DNA from: CAZJWR01 sp964549765
GTDB taxonomy: Bacteria > Zixibacteria > MSB-5A5 > GN15 > JAAZOE01
Direction of reading: 5' to 3'
Length of the DNA: 24,092 bases
NCBI GenBank assembly: GCA_964549765.1
Contig: CAZJWR010000056.1
Span: forward strand, 1-24,092
Shown: one piece after another, positions 1-7,923 of the stretch
Layout: each line of letters begins with the position of its first letter
Position numbering within the stretch: position 1 is the first letter of the stretch
Position numbers and translations under genes: made by a program
Notes under the pieces: generated by a model
What the model saw: only the letters and a program-made list of their open reading frames with translations
What the model was told of the DNA's origin: nothing
Databases searched by the model: none

Positions 1-36
1 TCCATCATGACCAAAATATCCAAATGTAAAGAAGCG

Positions 37-1833
37 TTAGACGCAGGACACTAGGGACGGCAGATGGATGGGGATTTCGTTCAGGCGATGGTACAAATCC
101 AGCCGGAAACGGCCATTGTCAATCAACTTATCCAGGTCGTGATTGGTGGCGGCGATGATACGGCAGTCGATTTCCCGCTCCTGTCGTTCGCCGAGGCGGC
201 AGATGCGGCGATTTTCGATGACATCGAGCAGCTTGGCCTGAAGCTCCGGCGACGAATCGGCGATCTCATTGAGATAAAATGTCCCCCCGTCGGCCTCTTC
301 GATCCAGCCGCTGGTGGTGCTGGCGGCGCCGGTAAAGGCGCCCCGCGTATAGCCGAAAAATTCCGATTCGACCATGTTATCCGGGATGGCGGCGGCATTG
401 ACCGAGACGAAGCGGTCGGTACGGCCCGAATGATGATGGATAAACCGGGCAAACAGGTCTTTGCCGCAGCCGGTCGGGCCGGTCAAAAGCACCGACATGT
501 TCGATGGAGCGATATGCCGGGCCGTTTCGACCAGCCGGACCATTGCCGGGTTGTGGCACACGATGGTCGGCAATACGTTGTTTTCGTGCGCCGGACGCGA
601 CCTCACCAGCGGCGTTTCCGCCAGTTCGCGATTTATTTTGGTGACATAATGTTCGACGTTTTCACTCTCGAAATATTCGCGAGCCAAATACAACAGAGCG
701 TGGCGTTCGCCGTTGAGATAAAACCCCGATATCGCCGCCAGGTAACGGGTGACGGCCAGTTCGTAGCAGGATCCGATCATGGAGAACATATCCAGCGCCT
801 TGCCGAACCAATGTCGGGTGGCGTCGGAATTGCCGGCACAAGCCTCGAGTATGGCGTAAACCCGATGACAAGCGGCGATTTCGACCCGTTCGTTCAGCTT
901 TTCCGCCACGGCCAGCGCTTCGCCGGCATATTTCCGGGCGGTCTCGAATTCCCCCAGCCCGACATAGGCATCCGCCATAAAGCGCTTGATGGAAGAAACC
1001 AGGGCCGACTCGGGGGCAATCTTGAGGGAGATATTCAAACCTTTTTCAAGAGCCTTGATGGCTTCGTCGAAGTCCCCTTCCAGATTACGAATCCATCCCG
1101 AATATTGGAAATAAATGGCCTTTTCGCGGATGAACTCATCAAGATACGGCGCGGCCTTTTCGAGCATCTGGCGCGCGGCAGGCAAATCGTGCAATAATGC
1201 GATGGGTATTGAGCGCATGAGATAATACTGGCAGATACTCTTTCTTTCGCCATTAAGAATACGGCTCTCTTCGTCTGCGAATAGTTGAAATGACCTGCGG
1301 ATCTTTCCGCCAGCCCGGAGTACCTGTGCCAGGTTCATGGCGGCCGATCGGCGGCGTTCCCCATCGTCATGCGACTCGTATATGCCGATACACTTTTCGA
1401 GATTCACGATTGCAGCGTCAAAATCGCCGGTATTATGGGCGACAGACGCCAGACGGCTTAATGCCCATGTCGCCCCTTTATAATCGTTACATCGCTTGTA
1501 TGTTACATAGGCCTCCAGCAGCGCCTCCTTGGCATCGATAAACTCACCAAAAGAAATCAACATCCATCCGTAGAGGAGCTTTCCGAGCGCATAGTTTTCT
1601 TCATCACGAACATTATGATAGAAGGTCAATGAATAATCGAGTTCATCCTCAACCCGGCTGTTTCCCAGGCGCAGGTTGGCATGAGCATACATCAGATAAT
1701 AAGATGCCTTTTGTGAGGGCGAAATTGACCCGGGATCGATTTCTCCCAGAACAGCAATAACATCTGCGAATTCCCGCCGCGCCATGAGCGTTTCCGCTCT
1801 CTGTAATATATCCGTGACTCCGCCATCAGCCAT
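37..1833 (-). CDS. TPR-containing sigma54-dependent activator, truncated at C-terminus
   Basis: The protein is 598 aa. Residues about 1-390 are helical, TPR-like repeats, presumably a sensor or protein-binding part. Residues about 425-594 are a sigma54-interacting AAA+ domain, which in this family hydrolyses ATP to remodel sigma54-RNA polymerase. Visible motifs are Walker A GPTGCGKD (452-459), the sigma54-contact loop GAFTGA (498-503), Walker B GGTFYLNE (516-523) and the arginine-finger segment FRLDLYHRL (576-584). Walker B has Asn where the family normally has Asp. The frame matches the family up to IPIHLPSL, then reads VSCV and stops, where RER and the rest of the AAA+ lid and the helix-turn-helix should follow. 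Neither other frame restores the family sequence in the 50 bases beyond. It is therefore a truncated gene, a rearrangement junction or an assembly break. The start at 1833 has only a weak ribosome site. Confidence 0.85.
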   Translation of the reverse strand: MADGGVTDILQRAETLMARREFADVIAVLGEIDPGSISPSQKASYYLMYAHANLRLGNSRVEDELDYSLTFYHNVRDEENYALGKLLYGWMLISFGEFIDAKEALLEAYVTYKRCNDYKGATWALSRLASVAHNTGDFDAAIVNLEKCIGIYESHDDGERRRSAAMNLAQVLRAGGKIRRSFQLFADEESRILNGERKSICQYYLMRSIPIALLHDLPAARQMLEKAAPYLDEFIREKAIYFQYSGWIRNLEGDFDEAIKALEKGLNISLKIAPESALVSSIKRFMADAYVGLGEFETARKYAGEALAVAEKLNERVEIAACHRVYAILEACAGNSDATRHWFGKALDMFSMIGSCYELAVTRYLAAISGFYLNGERHALLYLAREYFESENVEHYVTKINRELAETPLVRSRPAHENNVLPTIVCHNPAMVRLVETARHIAPSNMSVLLTGPTGCGKDLFARFIHHHSGRTDRFVSVNAAAIPDNMVESEFFGYTRGAFTGAASTTSGWIEEADGGTFYLNEIADSSPELQAKLLDVIENRRICRLGERQEREIDCRIIAATNHDLDKLIDNGRFRLDLYHRLNEIPIHLPSLVSCV

Positions 1834-1867
1834 AATGGACTCGCGATCAGCTTACAACCTTTCACGG

Positions 1868-1993
1868 TTACAAAGCGACTGCCGGTTCGAATTCATCCAC
1901 GCGCCCATGTATCTTCCGGCCCCGCATAATCGTGTCGGCAGATTCCATGACGCCGCCCGTCCCGTCATAACTTTCTTTTATCCGTAACCACAT
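1868..1993 (-). CDS. possible 41-aa small protein in the activator leader
   Basis: An ATG at 1993 opens 41 codons ending in TAA at 1868. An AAAGGAG sequence lies upstream, but about 15 nt from the ATG, which is longer than ideal. The peptide starts MWLRIKESYD, is hydrophilic and has no membrane segment. It matches no family I recognise. It lies between the minus-strand promoter near 2200 and the sigma54 activator, so it would be on the same transcript. It may be chance. Confidence 0.25.
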   Translation of the reverse strand: MWLRIKESYDGTGGVMESADTIMRGRKIHGRVDEFEPAVAL

Positions 1994-2112
1994 TCGGGCG
2001 AAAATAATCTCCTTTGCCTTTCCCGGCTTCTCAACTTCCCGCGTTGTGAATGAAATTGAGAGATTCCCGGCCCCCGGTCGTTTCAGCCCCGCGATTCACG
2101 CGTCGGCAACCA

Positions 2113-2157
2113 TTACCAACCGCCGTGTCTCGTGAGGCAGTACCAGATCATGATCAT
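2113..2157 (-). CDS. possible 14-aa leader peptide
   Basis: The ORF encodes MIMIWYCLTRHGGW followed by TAA. An AGGAGAGA ribosome site (2166-2173) sits 8 nt before the ATG. A TTGACA/TATACT promoter lies just upstream, so the untranslated leader would be only about 22 nt. The peptide has two Trp in 14 residues plus Tyr, Cys and His. This could be a regulatory leader peptide for the downstream activator about 280 nt away. I see no clear terminator/antiterminator pair between them, so an attenuation role is only a guess. Confidence 0.35.
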   Translation of the reverse strand: MIMIWYCLTRHGGW

Positions 2158-2186
2158 TCCCGGTTTCTCTCCTTAATTGTCACCTA

Positions 2187-2214
2187 AGTATATATCTTTC
2201 AATCTGATTGTCAA
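2187..2214 (-). promoter_or_regulatory. sigma70-like promoter for the activator transcript
   Basis: On the minus strand the -35 box is TTGACA (2209-2214) and the -10 box is TATACT (2187-2192), with a 16-bp spacer. The -35 is a perfect consensus match and the -10 matches at 5 of 6. Transcription would start near 2180 and run through the 14-aa ORF towards the activator. Confidence 0.55.
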
Positions 2215-2291
2215 GCCAATTGCATTCTGACCGCCGGCGCATGGCACTCGTCTTCCGGATGCGATAGGCACTCGGCCGGTGGCCCATCCGA

Positions 2292-2319
2292 TGATCCGTT
2301 CGCCGCAGCGAACGGATCA
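2292..2319. repeat. perfect 12-bp inverted repeat with CGCA loop
   Basis: TGATCCGTTCGC (2292-2303) is exactly complementary to GCGAACGGATCA (2308-2319), with a 4-nt loop. Neither side is followed by a T-run, so it is not a standard terminator. It lies between the divergent promoters of the activator and the M16 peptidase. It could be an operator or a stable 5' hairpin. Confidence 0.5.
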
Positions 2320-2368
2320 AGGGTGGGTTCCCGCTTCCTCCGCAACCCGCGAATCCCAAATCCGATTC

Positions 2369-2397
2369 TTGACTTTTCGGGTCTCGGCGGATAGCTT
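2369..2397 (+). promoter_or_regulatory. weak candidate promoter for the M16 peptidase
   Basis: A TTGACT box (2369-2374) is followed after 17 bp by TAGCTT (2392-2397). The -35 is good but the -10 matches the consensus poorly. It would start transcription about 60 nt upstream of the chosen ATG. No better candidate was seen upstream of the gene. Confidence 0.25.
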
Positions 2398-2464
2398 ACG
2401 TGTAGTGAAAATATCCGGTTTTCCTCGAGCGGCGACGCTCGAACAGAGAAAGGCAGGAGACACG

Positions 2465-5068
2465 ATGAGAGTCAGTCTGAAATGGCTTACCTGTTTACTA
2501 ATAACTGCTTGTTTAGTGGCCGTCCTTTTCGCAGCGGCCGAGGCCAAAACGACCCGCGTAACGTTCGAGAACGGCATGGAAGTGATTTTCAAAGAGAATC
2601 ACAGCTCCCCCATGATCACATCGATCGTGTTCGTGCGCGCCGGCGCCAAATACGAAACCGATTTCAACAACGGCATCACCCATTTTCTCGAGCATCTCCT
2701 TTTCGACGGCACCAAGAACCGCTCACGCGAGGAAATATCCGAGGGCATCAAACGCCACGGCGGCTATATCAACGCTTTCACCCGCAAGGATATGACCGGA
2801 TATCTCGTCCTTATGCCGACCGAGAATTTCGAATACGGAATCGAAGTGCAGGCCGATCAACTGTTCAATTCAATTTTCCCCGAAGACGAACTCGCCAGAG
2901 AGCGCAAGGTCGTCATCGAAGAAATCCAGATGAACAACGATGACGAGTCGACCCTGGCCGATTATTTCTTCAATTCGATGTCGATGGCCGGCACGCCGTA
3001 CGAGCGGCCCGTGCTGGGATACAAAAACATCATCGCGTCCATCCCCCGTGACCGCATCATCGCGTATTGGAACCGGTATTACGCCCCGAACAACATGATC
3101 GCGCTGGTGATCGGGGATTTCGATACCGAGAAAATGATCGAGACCTATCGCTCCGTTTTCGGCGTGATCCCTCCGGTGACGCTTCCGTCGCCGCCCGAAG
3201 TGAGCTATTTTCCGCCGACCGAAAAAAAGGTCTACACCAAGGCCGGCAAAACCAAAATGACCTATGTGACCATCGGCATCGACGCCCCGCATTACACCGA
3301 CCCGGATTATTACGCTTTCGATCTGATGTCCGATTATCTAACCTCGGATGAAAATTCGCCGGTGGCGGCGGTGCTGACCGACAGTGCGGGCCATCCGCTG
3401 TATCAGTCGTATTCGGCGTATCTTGAAACTGCCGACGAATTCTCGCGGTTGGTGATTCAGGTTGTCACCGACGATGAAGCCAAAGCCGATCCGATTATCG
3501 CCGGGGTCGGGACGGTGCTTCAGAATTTCAATGAATACAAACCGTCCGCGGAAATCCTGAATGGGATTAAAGTCTCCAAAAAGACGGATGAGATATACCT
3601 TGAGGAAAAACTGCATTATTATGGATTCATGATCGCGCCGAGACTCGTCATTACCGGATGGGATTTCATGTCGTCCTACCTGGATGTCATCGCAAAAGTC
3701 AATCCAACCATGATGGTGCGTGCCGCCGACCGCTGGCTGGATGATCTGAAGTATATCGCAACGGTATACTATCCCGAAAAGAAAACATCGGAGACGACCG
3801 AGGAGAAAGTTTACACCGCCTATCGGGAAGAAACCCTGCCGAACGGCCTGACAGTCGTCGTCAAATCGAATCCAGACAGCCGCGTGTTCGCGCTCAATGT
3901 GATCGGGAAAAACCGTTCCGCGTCGGAACCGCCGGGCAAAACCGGCATCACCGATTTTGTCAACCGCATGATCAAAAAGGGTACGGCGACATACAGCGGC
4001 GAACAGCTTTCGAAAGAACTGGCCGATATCGGCGCCAATGTGACTTTGTACGATAATCCATGGATTCCCTACGACGACCGCTACACCACGCGTCAGTTTT
4101 CATTCATGAAATTCGAGACGATTGACGATTACACCGAACGCGGGCTGGCGTTATTCGCCGACATGATCAAGAATCCCGCGATGGATTCGGTGTCGGTCGA
4201 AGAAGTGCGGCGCGAGATGATGGGATTATTGGGCCGTCAGTCGGGGATGACCCGTGACCGCTGCCGCGACTTGTTCTATGCGACACTGTTCGAGGGCGAG
4301 CCATACGCCAAGTCAATCGACGGATCGCAGCGGACTGTCGGATCGATCACCCGCCAGGATCTGATCGACTACCATCACAGCTATTACTCTGCCGGCAATA
4401 TGATCATCACCGTCGGCACCAACCGCAACGCCGATACCATCATGGCCATGGTCAAGGATGCCTTCGGCGATATGCCGACCGTCCAGATGACGCCCGAACC
4501 GATCGGCACCGGCATGGAGGTCGCCGGCGTCATCAACGCCCACGAGGAGATGGAAAAGGAGCAAGTGTATATCTATCTCGGCAACCGTCTGCCGGGGATC
4601 ACCAGCCCCGACGCGCCTGCTATCGACGTCGCCGTCGAAATCCTCTCCGACCGCCTCGGCAAAATCCTTCGCGAAGAAAAGGGCCTGGCCTATTCGGTCG
4701 GCGCGGGGGCGACGTTCGACAAATCCTTCGGCTGGTATATATGCGCGATGGGTACCGGATCGGCCAATTACGAACAGGCTCGTGACGGCATCATCAGTGA
4801 AATCAAGCGCCTCAAAACCGACGGCATCACCGCCGACGAATTGACGACTGCCGTCAACAGTATCTGGGGCAGCTCGCTGATGCGCAACCTGTCGCGGATC
4901 AACCAGGCCTATTACATGGGTATCGGCGAATATCTCGGCGTCGGATACAATTACGAGCCGGATTACATGAAAAAAATTCGCGCCCTGACGATCGAGGATG
5001 TAGAGGCCGCCGCGGCCGATTATCTCGACACCGACAACTACGTCATCACCACCGTCGGGAAGATATAG
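2465..5068 (+). CDS. secreted M16 family zinc peptidase, two-lobed
   Basis: The protein is 867 aa. An N-terminal signal peptide (about 1-27, hydrophobic core followed by AAAEA) sends it to the periplasm or outside. The first M16 lobe carries the inverted zinc motif HFLEH (H73, E76, H77) and the third ligand in the ERKVVIEEI segment (E153). The second lobe (about 450-867) has the M16 fold features, but its motif position reads GITDFVNRM, so it is the usual inactive partner lobe. M16 enzymes (pitrilysin/PqqL/MPP type) close as a clamshell and degrade peptides; the substrate here is unknown. The start at 2465 is chosen because AGGCAGGAG lies just upstream and the signal peptide begins there. The frame is open 62 codons further upstream, but that part has no ribosome site and crosses a hairpin. 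Confidence 0.93.
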   Translation: MRVSLKWLTCLLITACLVAVLFAAAEAKTTRVTFENGMEVIFKENHSSPMITSIVFVRAGAKYETDFNNGITHFLEHLLFDGTKNRSREEISEGIKRHGGYINAFTRKDMTGYLVLMPTENFEYGIEVQADQLFNSIFPEDELARERKVVIEEIQMNNDDESTLADYFFNSMSMAGTPYERPVLGYKNIIASIPRDRIIAYWNRYYAPNNMIALVIGDFDTEKMIETYRSVFGVIPPVTLPSPPEVSYFPPTEKKVYTKAGKTKMTYVTIGIDAPHYTDPDYYAFDLMSDYLTSDENSPVAAVLTDSAGHPLYQSYSAYLETADEFSRLVIQVVTDDEAKADPIIAGVGTVLQNFNEYKPSAEILNGIKVSKKTDEIYLEEKLHYYGFMIAPRLVITGWDFMSSYLDVIAKVNPTMMVRAADRWLDDLKYIATVYYPEKKTSETTEEKVYTAYREETLPNGLTVVVKSNPDSRVFALNVIGKNRSASEPPGKTGITDFVNRMIKKGTATYSGEQLSKELADIGANVTLYDNPWIPYDDRYTTRQFSFMKFETIDDYTERGLALFADMIKNPAMDSVSVEEVRREMMGLLGRQSGMTRDRCRDLFYATLFEGEPYAKSIDGSQRTVGSITRQDLIDYHHSYYSAGNMIITVGTNRNADTIMAMVKDAFGDMPTVQMTPEPIGTGMEVAGVINAHEEMEKEQVYIYLGNRLPGITSPDAPAIDVAVEILSDRLGKILREEKGLAYSVGAGATFDKSFGWYICAMGTGSANYEQARDGIISEIKRLKTDGITADELTTAVNSIWGSSLMRNLSRINQAYYMGIGEYLGVGYNYEPDYMKKIRALTIEDVEAAAADYLDTDNYVITTVGKI

Positions 5069-5133
5069 GCGCTCTACAGATTTTTCGCAGCGCCATAAGC
5101 AGTCAATTGCCATGAAGATCAGATAACGTCCAC

Positions 5134-6027
5134 ATGGAAACTATCCCCTATTTCGGCGAAATCATGGCGCTGCTGACGGCGGCGATGTGGGCAATTGCCG
5201 TTATTCTGTTCAAGAAAAGCGGCGAGACGGTCCATCCCCTGGCGCTCAACCTGTTCAAGAACGTCCTCGCCGTCGTCCTGTTTGTCCCAACCATCTACAT
5301 CATGGGGCGAACGCTGGCATATCCGGCATCGCACTCCGATTACCTCCTTTTGCTGATCAGCGGCGGGCTGGGAATCGGCATTTCCGATTCGTTGTTTCTG
5401 GCCTGCCTCAACCGTATCGGCGCCGGACTGACGGCGATTGTCGATTGCCTCTACAGCCCGTTTGTCATAGGGCTGTCGATCCTTTGGCTGGCCGAAAGTC
5501 TGTCGGTATGGCAGGTGGTGGGCGTGGTCATGATTATCTCGGCGGTAATGACGATCACCAGCCGCAAAGGGAGCGAACAGGTCAGCCGCGAAAATCTCAT
5601 ATGGGGCATCACCTACGGTGTGCTGGCGATGGCGACAACGGCCGTCGGGATCGTCATGATCAAGCCGATGCTCGGCCATTCCCCCCTCCTGTGGGCGACG
5701 GAAGTCCGGCTGGTGGGCGGGATAATCGTCCTGGTGCTTATCTTGCTGTTTCATCCGGCGCGACGGCGGATATTGGGAACGCTGTTTATCGCACGCGGCT
5801 GGGGATATACGTTTTCCGGATCGTTTATCGGCGCGTACCTGGCGATGATGCTCTGGCTGGGCGGGATGAAATACACGCAGGCGTCGATTGCGGCGGCGCT
5901 AAATCAACTGTCGAACATCTTCATTTTCATTTTTGCATTCCTGCTGCTCAAAGAACCGATCAATTTTCAACGGACGATCGGGATTATTCTCGGTGTGGCC
6001 GGGTCGCTGTTGGTGATGTTCGCATAA
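5134..6027 (+). CDS. EamA/DMT-superfamily membrane transporter
   Basis: The protein is 297 aa and almost entirely hydrophobic, with about ten membrane helices in two EamA repeats (about 5-140 and 155-296). The first repeat has the family-like segment ALLTAAMWAIAVILFKKSG near the N-terminus. The second ends in FLLLKEPINFQRTIGIILGV, which matches the LxEP motif of the last helices. EamA proteins are inner-membrane exporters or permeases of metabolites, often amino acids; the substrate cannot be told from sequence. It starts 65 bp after the M16 gene, on the same strand, and may share its transcript. The ribosome site is weak. A second ATG at 5164 is an alternative start but would cut into the first helix. 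Confidence 0.9.
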   Translation: METIPYFGEIMALLTAAMWAIAVILFKKSGETVHPLALNLFKNVLAVVLFVPTIYIMGRTLAYPASHSDYLLLLISGGLGIGISDSLFLACLNRIGAGLTAIVDCLYSPFVIGLSILWLAESLSVWQVVGVVMIISAVMTITSRKGSEQVSRENLIWGITYGVLAMATTAVGIVMIKPMLGHSPLLWATEVRLVGGIIVLVLILLFHPARRRILGTLFIARGWGYTFSGSFIGAYLAMMLWLGGMKYTQASIAAALNQLSNIFIFIFAFLLLKEPINFQRTIGIILGVAGSLLVMFA

Positions 6028-6052
6028 TGAACTGATCTCGCCCCGTGGGGCG

Positions 6053-6090
6053 AAGGCCCGCGGTCACACTTCGACACAGCGGGCCTTCTT
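6053..6090 (+). terminator. terminator after the transporter
   Basis: AAGGCCCGC (6053-6061) pairs with GCGGGCCTT (6079-6087), with a 17-nt loop and a short CTT tail. It lies 26 bp after the transporter stop. The tail is poor in T, so its strength is uncertain. Confidence 0.55.
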
Positions 6091-6439
6091 AATGAGGGGT
6101 GTCACGGGGGCCAACTTATCACTTCAGTATCAGGCGGTCGTATTCAGTTTTCGCACACGGTCCACGCAGGACACGCTTCAAGCCAAACATCTGGAGCCCC
6201 ATCGGCGGCGCTCATGCAGCAACACAATTTATCATATGCAGGGCGGTGAGGGGTGAGGAAGCGGTGGGTGTGCTCAGTATATATAGACGAGAATACTGCG
6301 GTTTTGTTTCGGATTTCTGGGCGTTCCAGATCATAGGATGCTCGAACAGGAAGGGCAACAATGTATTCCTGCAGTTGAAGCTGCAGTCCACCCGGGGATA
6401 TACAATAGAGTCTCCATACTCATAGAAAATGAAGCTGTG
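6091..6439. other. non-coding stretch, nothing recognised
   Basis: Between the terminator and the REP-like repeat I see no ORF with a credible start, ribosome site or family resemblance. No RNA gene was recognised either. Confidence 0.4.
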
Positions 6440-6580
6440 TCATTGCGAGGAGGCATTCGCCGAAGGCGAATGGCCGACGAAGCAATCTTTCGGGTGGTCA
6501 TGGATAATCGGCAGGCAAAGACGCTATAGATTGCTTCGTCGCTATAGCCCCGCTGGGCGGGGCAAGGCTCCTCGCAATGA
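6440..6580. repeat. REP-like palindromic element, two inverted units
   Basis: The ends TCATTGCGAGGAG (6440-6452) and CTCCTCGCAATGA (6568-6580) are exact 13-bp inverted repeats. Inside them CGACGAAGCAATCT (6475-6488) and AGATTGCTTCGTCG (6528-6541) are exact 14-bp inverted repeats. Each half has its own hairpin in the middle: CATTCGCC/GGCGAATG (6454-6472) on the left and GCCCCGC/GCGGGGC (6547-6563) on the right. It is thus two units of about 50 bp facing each other across a 39-bp centre. It encodes no protein, so it would depend on a transposase elsewhere. From memory, units of this kind are scattered through many environmental bacterial genomes. Confidence 0.8.
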
Positions 6581-6634
6581 TATCATCATACTTTCGATCT
6601 GAAGGAAAGTTCTCGAAAAGAAGAAGCGAACAAC

Positions 6635-6664
6635 AAAAAGCCCGCCGTGTGAGGCGGGCTTTTT
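6635..6664. terminator. strong bidirectional rho-independent terminator
   Basis: AAAAAGCCCGCC (6635-6646) is exactly complementary to GGCGGGCTTTTT (6653-6664), with a 6-nt loop. The GC core flanked by A and T runs makes it work on both strands. It lies 38 bp past the stop of the minus-strand DUF4412-like gene and should end that transcript. Confidence 0.9.
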
Positions 6665-6702
6665 GCGTCGTCCGAGGGAATTTATGCGGTTATGAAATCG
6701 TG

Positions 6703-7623
6703 CTACCGTTTCGTGTATCCCTCGGGAATATCGAACAACGATTCATTGGTCTCCTTGGTTTCCACCGAGGTGACTTCGGTGTTCACCGAAAAGAGCGTAT
6801 TCATGCCGCCTTCGCCCTTGTCGCCCTTGGGAACGAACTGCTCCATTTTCTTCCTCGTTTCAGGATCCATGTTCTTCAGATCCTCTTCGGTGATCCCCAT
6901 CGGCGACTGCGGCGTTTCGGTGGATTTTGCGGTAATCGCGACTTTCACGGGGAACCCCTCCATCGTGCCGGCTTTTTCGGTCATGGTGGTAAAAACCGTC
7001 CCGAACCGGGCCGCCATCCGCTTGATCATTTTTTCACGGGCATGCATTCCCATCCCGGTGACTTCGCTGAATTTGTTGTCATACGCTTCCAGCGTCTTGA
7101 TGCCGGGAACGTCTTTGCTCGACCATTGCTCGTAGGTTATGGTGACCTTGATATCGGGGTCTTCCTTGCCGACACCCGTGGCCGTGACAATGATGCCGGT
7201 GGCGGGGATGTTATTGATATCGCCCTTCTCCTGCGGCTTCACGTTGTAGGTCCAGTTGAACAAATCGCTTTCGTCCTTTTCTTTCATCGGCCCCGGTTTA
7301 TTCATCGCCTCCTTGAGATCGGCCAGGGTCATTTCCTTGTAGGTTTTGGAACCCTCGTTAAGGTTCCAGATGACACCCTTATCTAGGCGGGTGATGTTGG
7401 CCTCGGGTTTCTGCTGTCCGCCCATTTGAGCCATCATGGAATTCGGCGCGAACTCGGTGAGGCTATAACTGCGATCATTCGTCACCTGTTCGGTCGACGT
7501 CATATCGGTGGCGGGCATGCCCGGGATTTCGAATGTGATCTGCCGTTTGACGACAACTTCCGCCATGGCCGCCGCCGCCAAAACCATCAGGGCCAGCGCC
7601 GTTAATACCATTATCCTTTTCAT
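6703..7623 (-). CDS. exported DUF4412-like protein
   Basis: The protein is 306 aa. It has a clear signal peptide (about 1-21, ending AAAAMAE), so it is periplasmic or envelope-bound; there is no lipobox Cys. The segment ITRLDKGVIWNLNEGSKTY (about 98-116) matches the DUF4412 pattern of a reported residue, a Trp and a Tyr followed by an acidic helix. Residues 75-175 are rich in Lys and Asp/Glu. Proteins of this group are exported beta-rich proteins of unknown role. AAGGAGAG lies just before the ATG and supports the start. The gene is alone: a strong terminator lies downstream, and a 300-bp non-coding gap separates it from the radical SAM gene upstream. Confidence 0.75.
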   Translation of the reverse strand: MKRIMVLTALALMVLAAAAMAEVVVKRQITFEIPGMPATDMTSTEQVTNDRSYSLTEFAPNSMMAQMGGQQKPEANITRLDKGVIWNLNEGSKTYKEMTLADLKEAMNKPGPMKEKDESDLFNWTYNVKPQEKGDINNIPATGIIVTATGVGKEDPDIKVTITYEQWSSKDVPGIKTLEAYDNKFSEVTGMGMHAREKMIKRMAARFGTVFTTMTEKAGTMEGFPVKVAITAKSTETPQSPMGITEEDLKNMDPETRKKMEQFVPKGDKGEGGMNTLFSVNTEVTSVETKETNESLFDIPEGYTKR

Positions 7624-7732
7624 GATCTCTCCTTAGTATATATTTTCCCACTGCCTGATACGAACGATATGGCGACATCGTGTGAGACGCAAGTTTAATT
7701 TGGGCGGGAAAAGAGTGAAATTGATCCATACA

Positions 7733-7767
7733 CGCCGAGGGTCAAGCGCTCCAGAGATCCCTCGGCG
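7733..7767. other. hairpin in the gap after the radical SAM gene
   Basis: CGCCGAGGG (7733-7741) pairs with CCCTCGGCG (7759-7767) across a 17-nt loop. No T-run follows on either strand. It might slow transcription or be part of an old repeat. The rest of the 7624-7923 gap holds only this hairpin and the REP-like unit at 7845. Confidence 0.35.
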
Positions 7768-7844
7768 GAACTTCCAAGTCGAGGGAACAGGCAGAGAGAC
7801 GGAGACTGCTGGGTAGTTCCCAGCGTATTACTATCATTACCGAT

Positions 7845-7879
7845 AGATTGCTTCACCCGCAAGGCGGGTTCACAATGAC
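7845..7879. repeat. single degenerate REP-like unit
   Basis: AGATTGCTTC, then a hairpin ACCCGC-AAG-GCGGGT, then CACAATGAC. This has the same plan and end sequences as the right-hand unit at 6528-6580, shortened and mutated. It shows the element is present more than once in this short region. Confidence 0.65.
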
Positions 7880-7923
7880 ACATGCCGGAATAGGTCCAAC
7901 AAAAATCCCCAGGTGTATCGGGA

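Noticed and set aside
64..1197. Plus-strand frame of 377 codons opposite the sigma54 activator
   Set aside because: It is antisense to clear Walker A/GAFTGA motifs and has no family resemblance.
1870..1905. GGTTCGAATTC resembling a tRNA T-arm
   Set aside because: The flanking bases do not pair into a T stem and no acceptor or anticodon arm is present.
2279..2464. Upstream extension of the M16 peptidase frame
   Set aside because: It would put 62 residues before a clear signal peptide and ignores the AGGCAGGAG just before 2465.
6099..6425. 108-codon plus-strand frame in the gap
   Set aside because: GTG start without a ribosome site, odd composition, no resemblance, and it lies right after a terminator.
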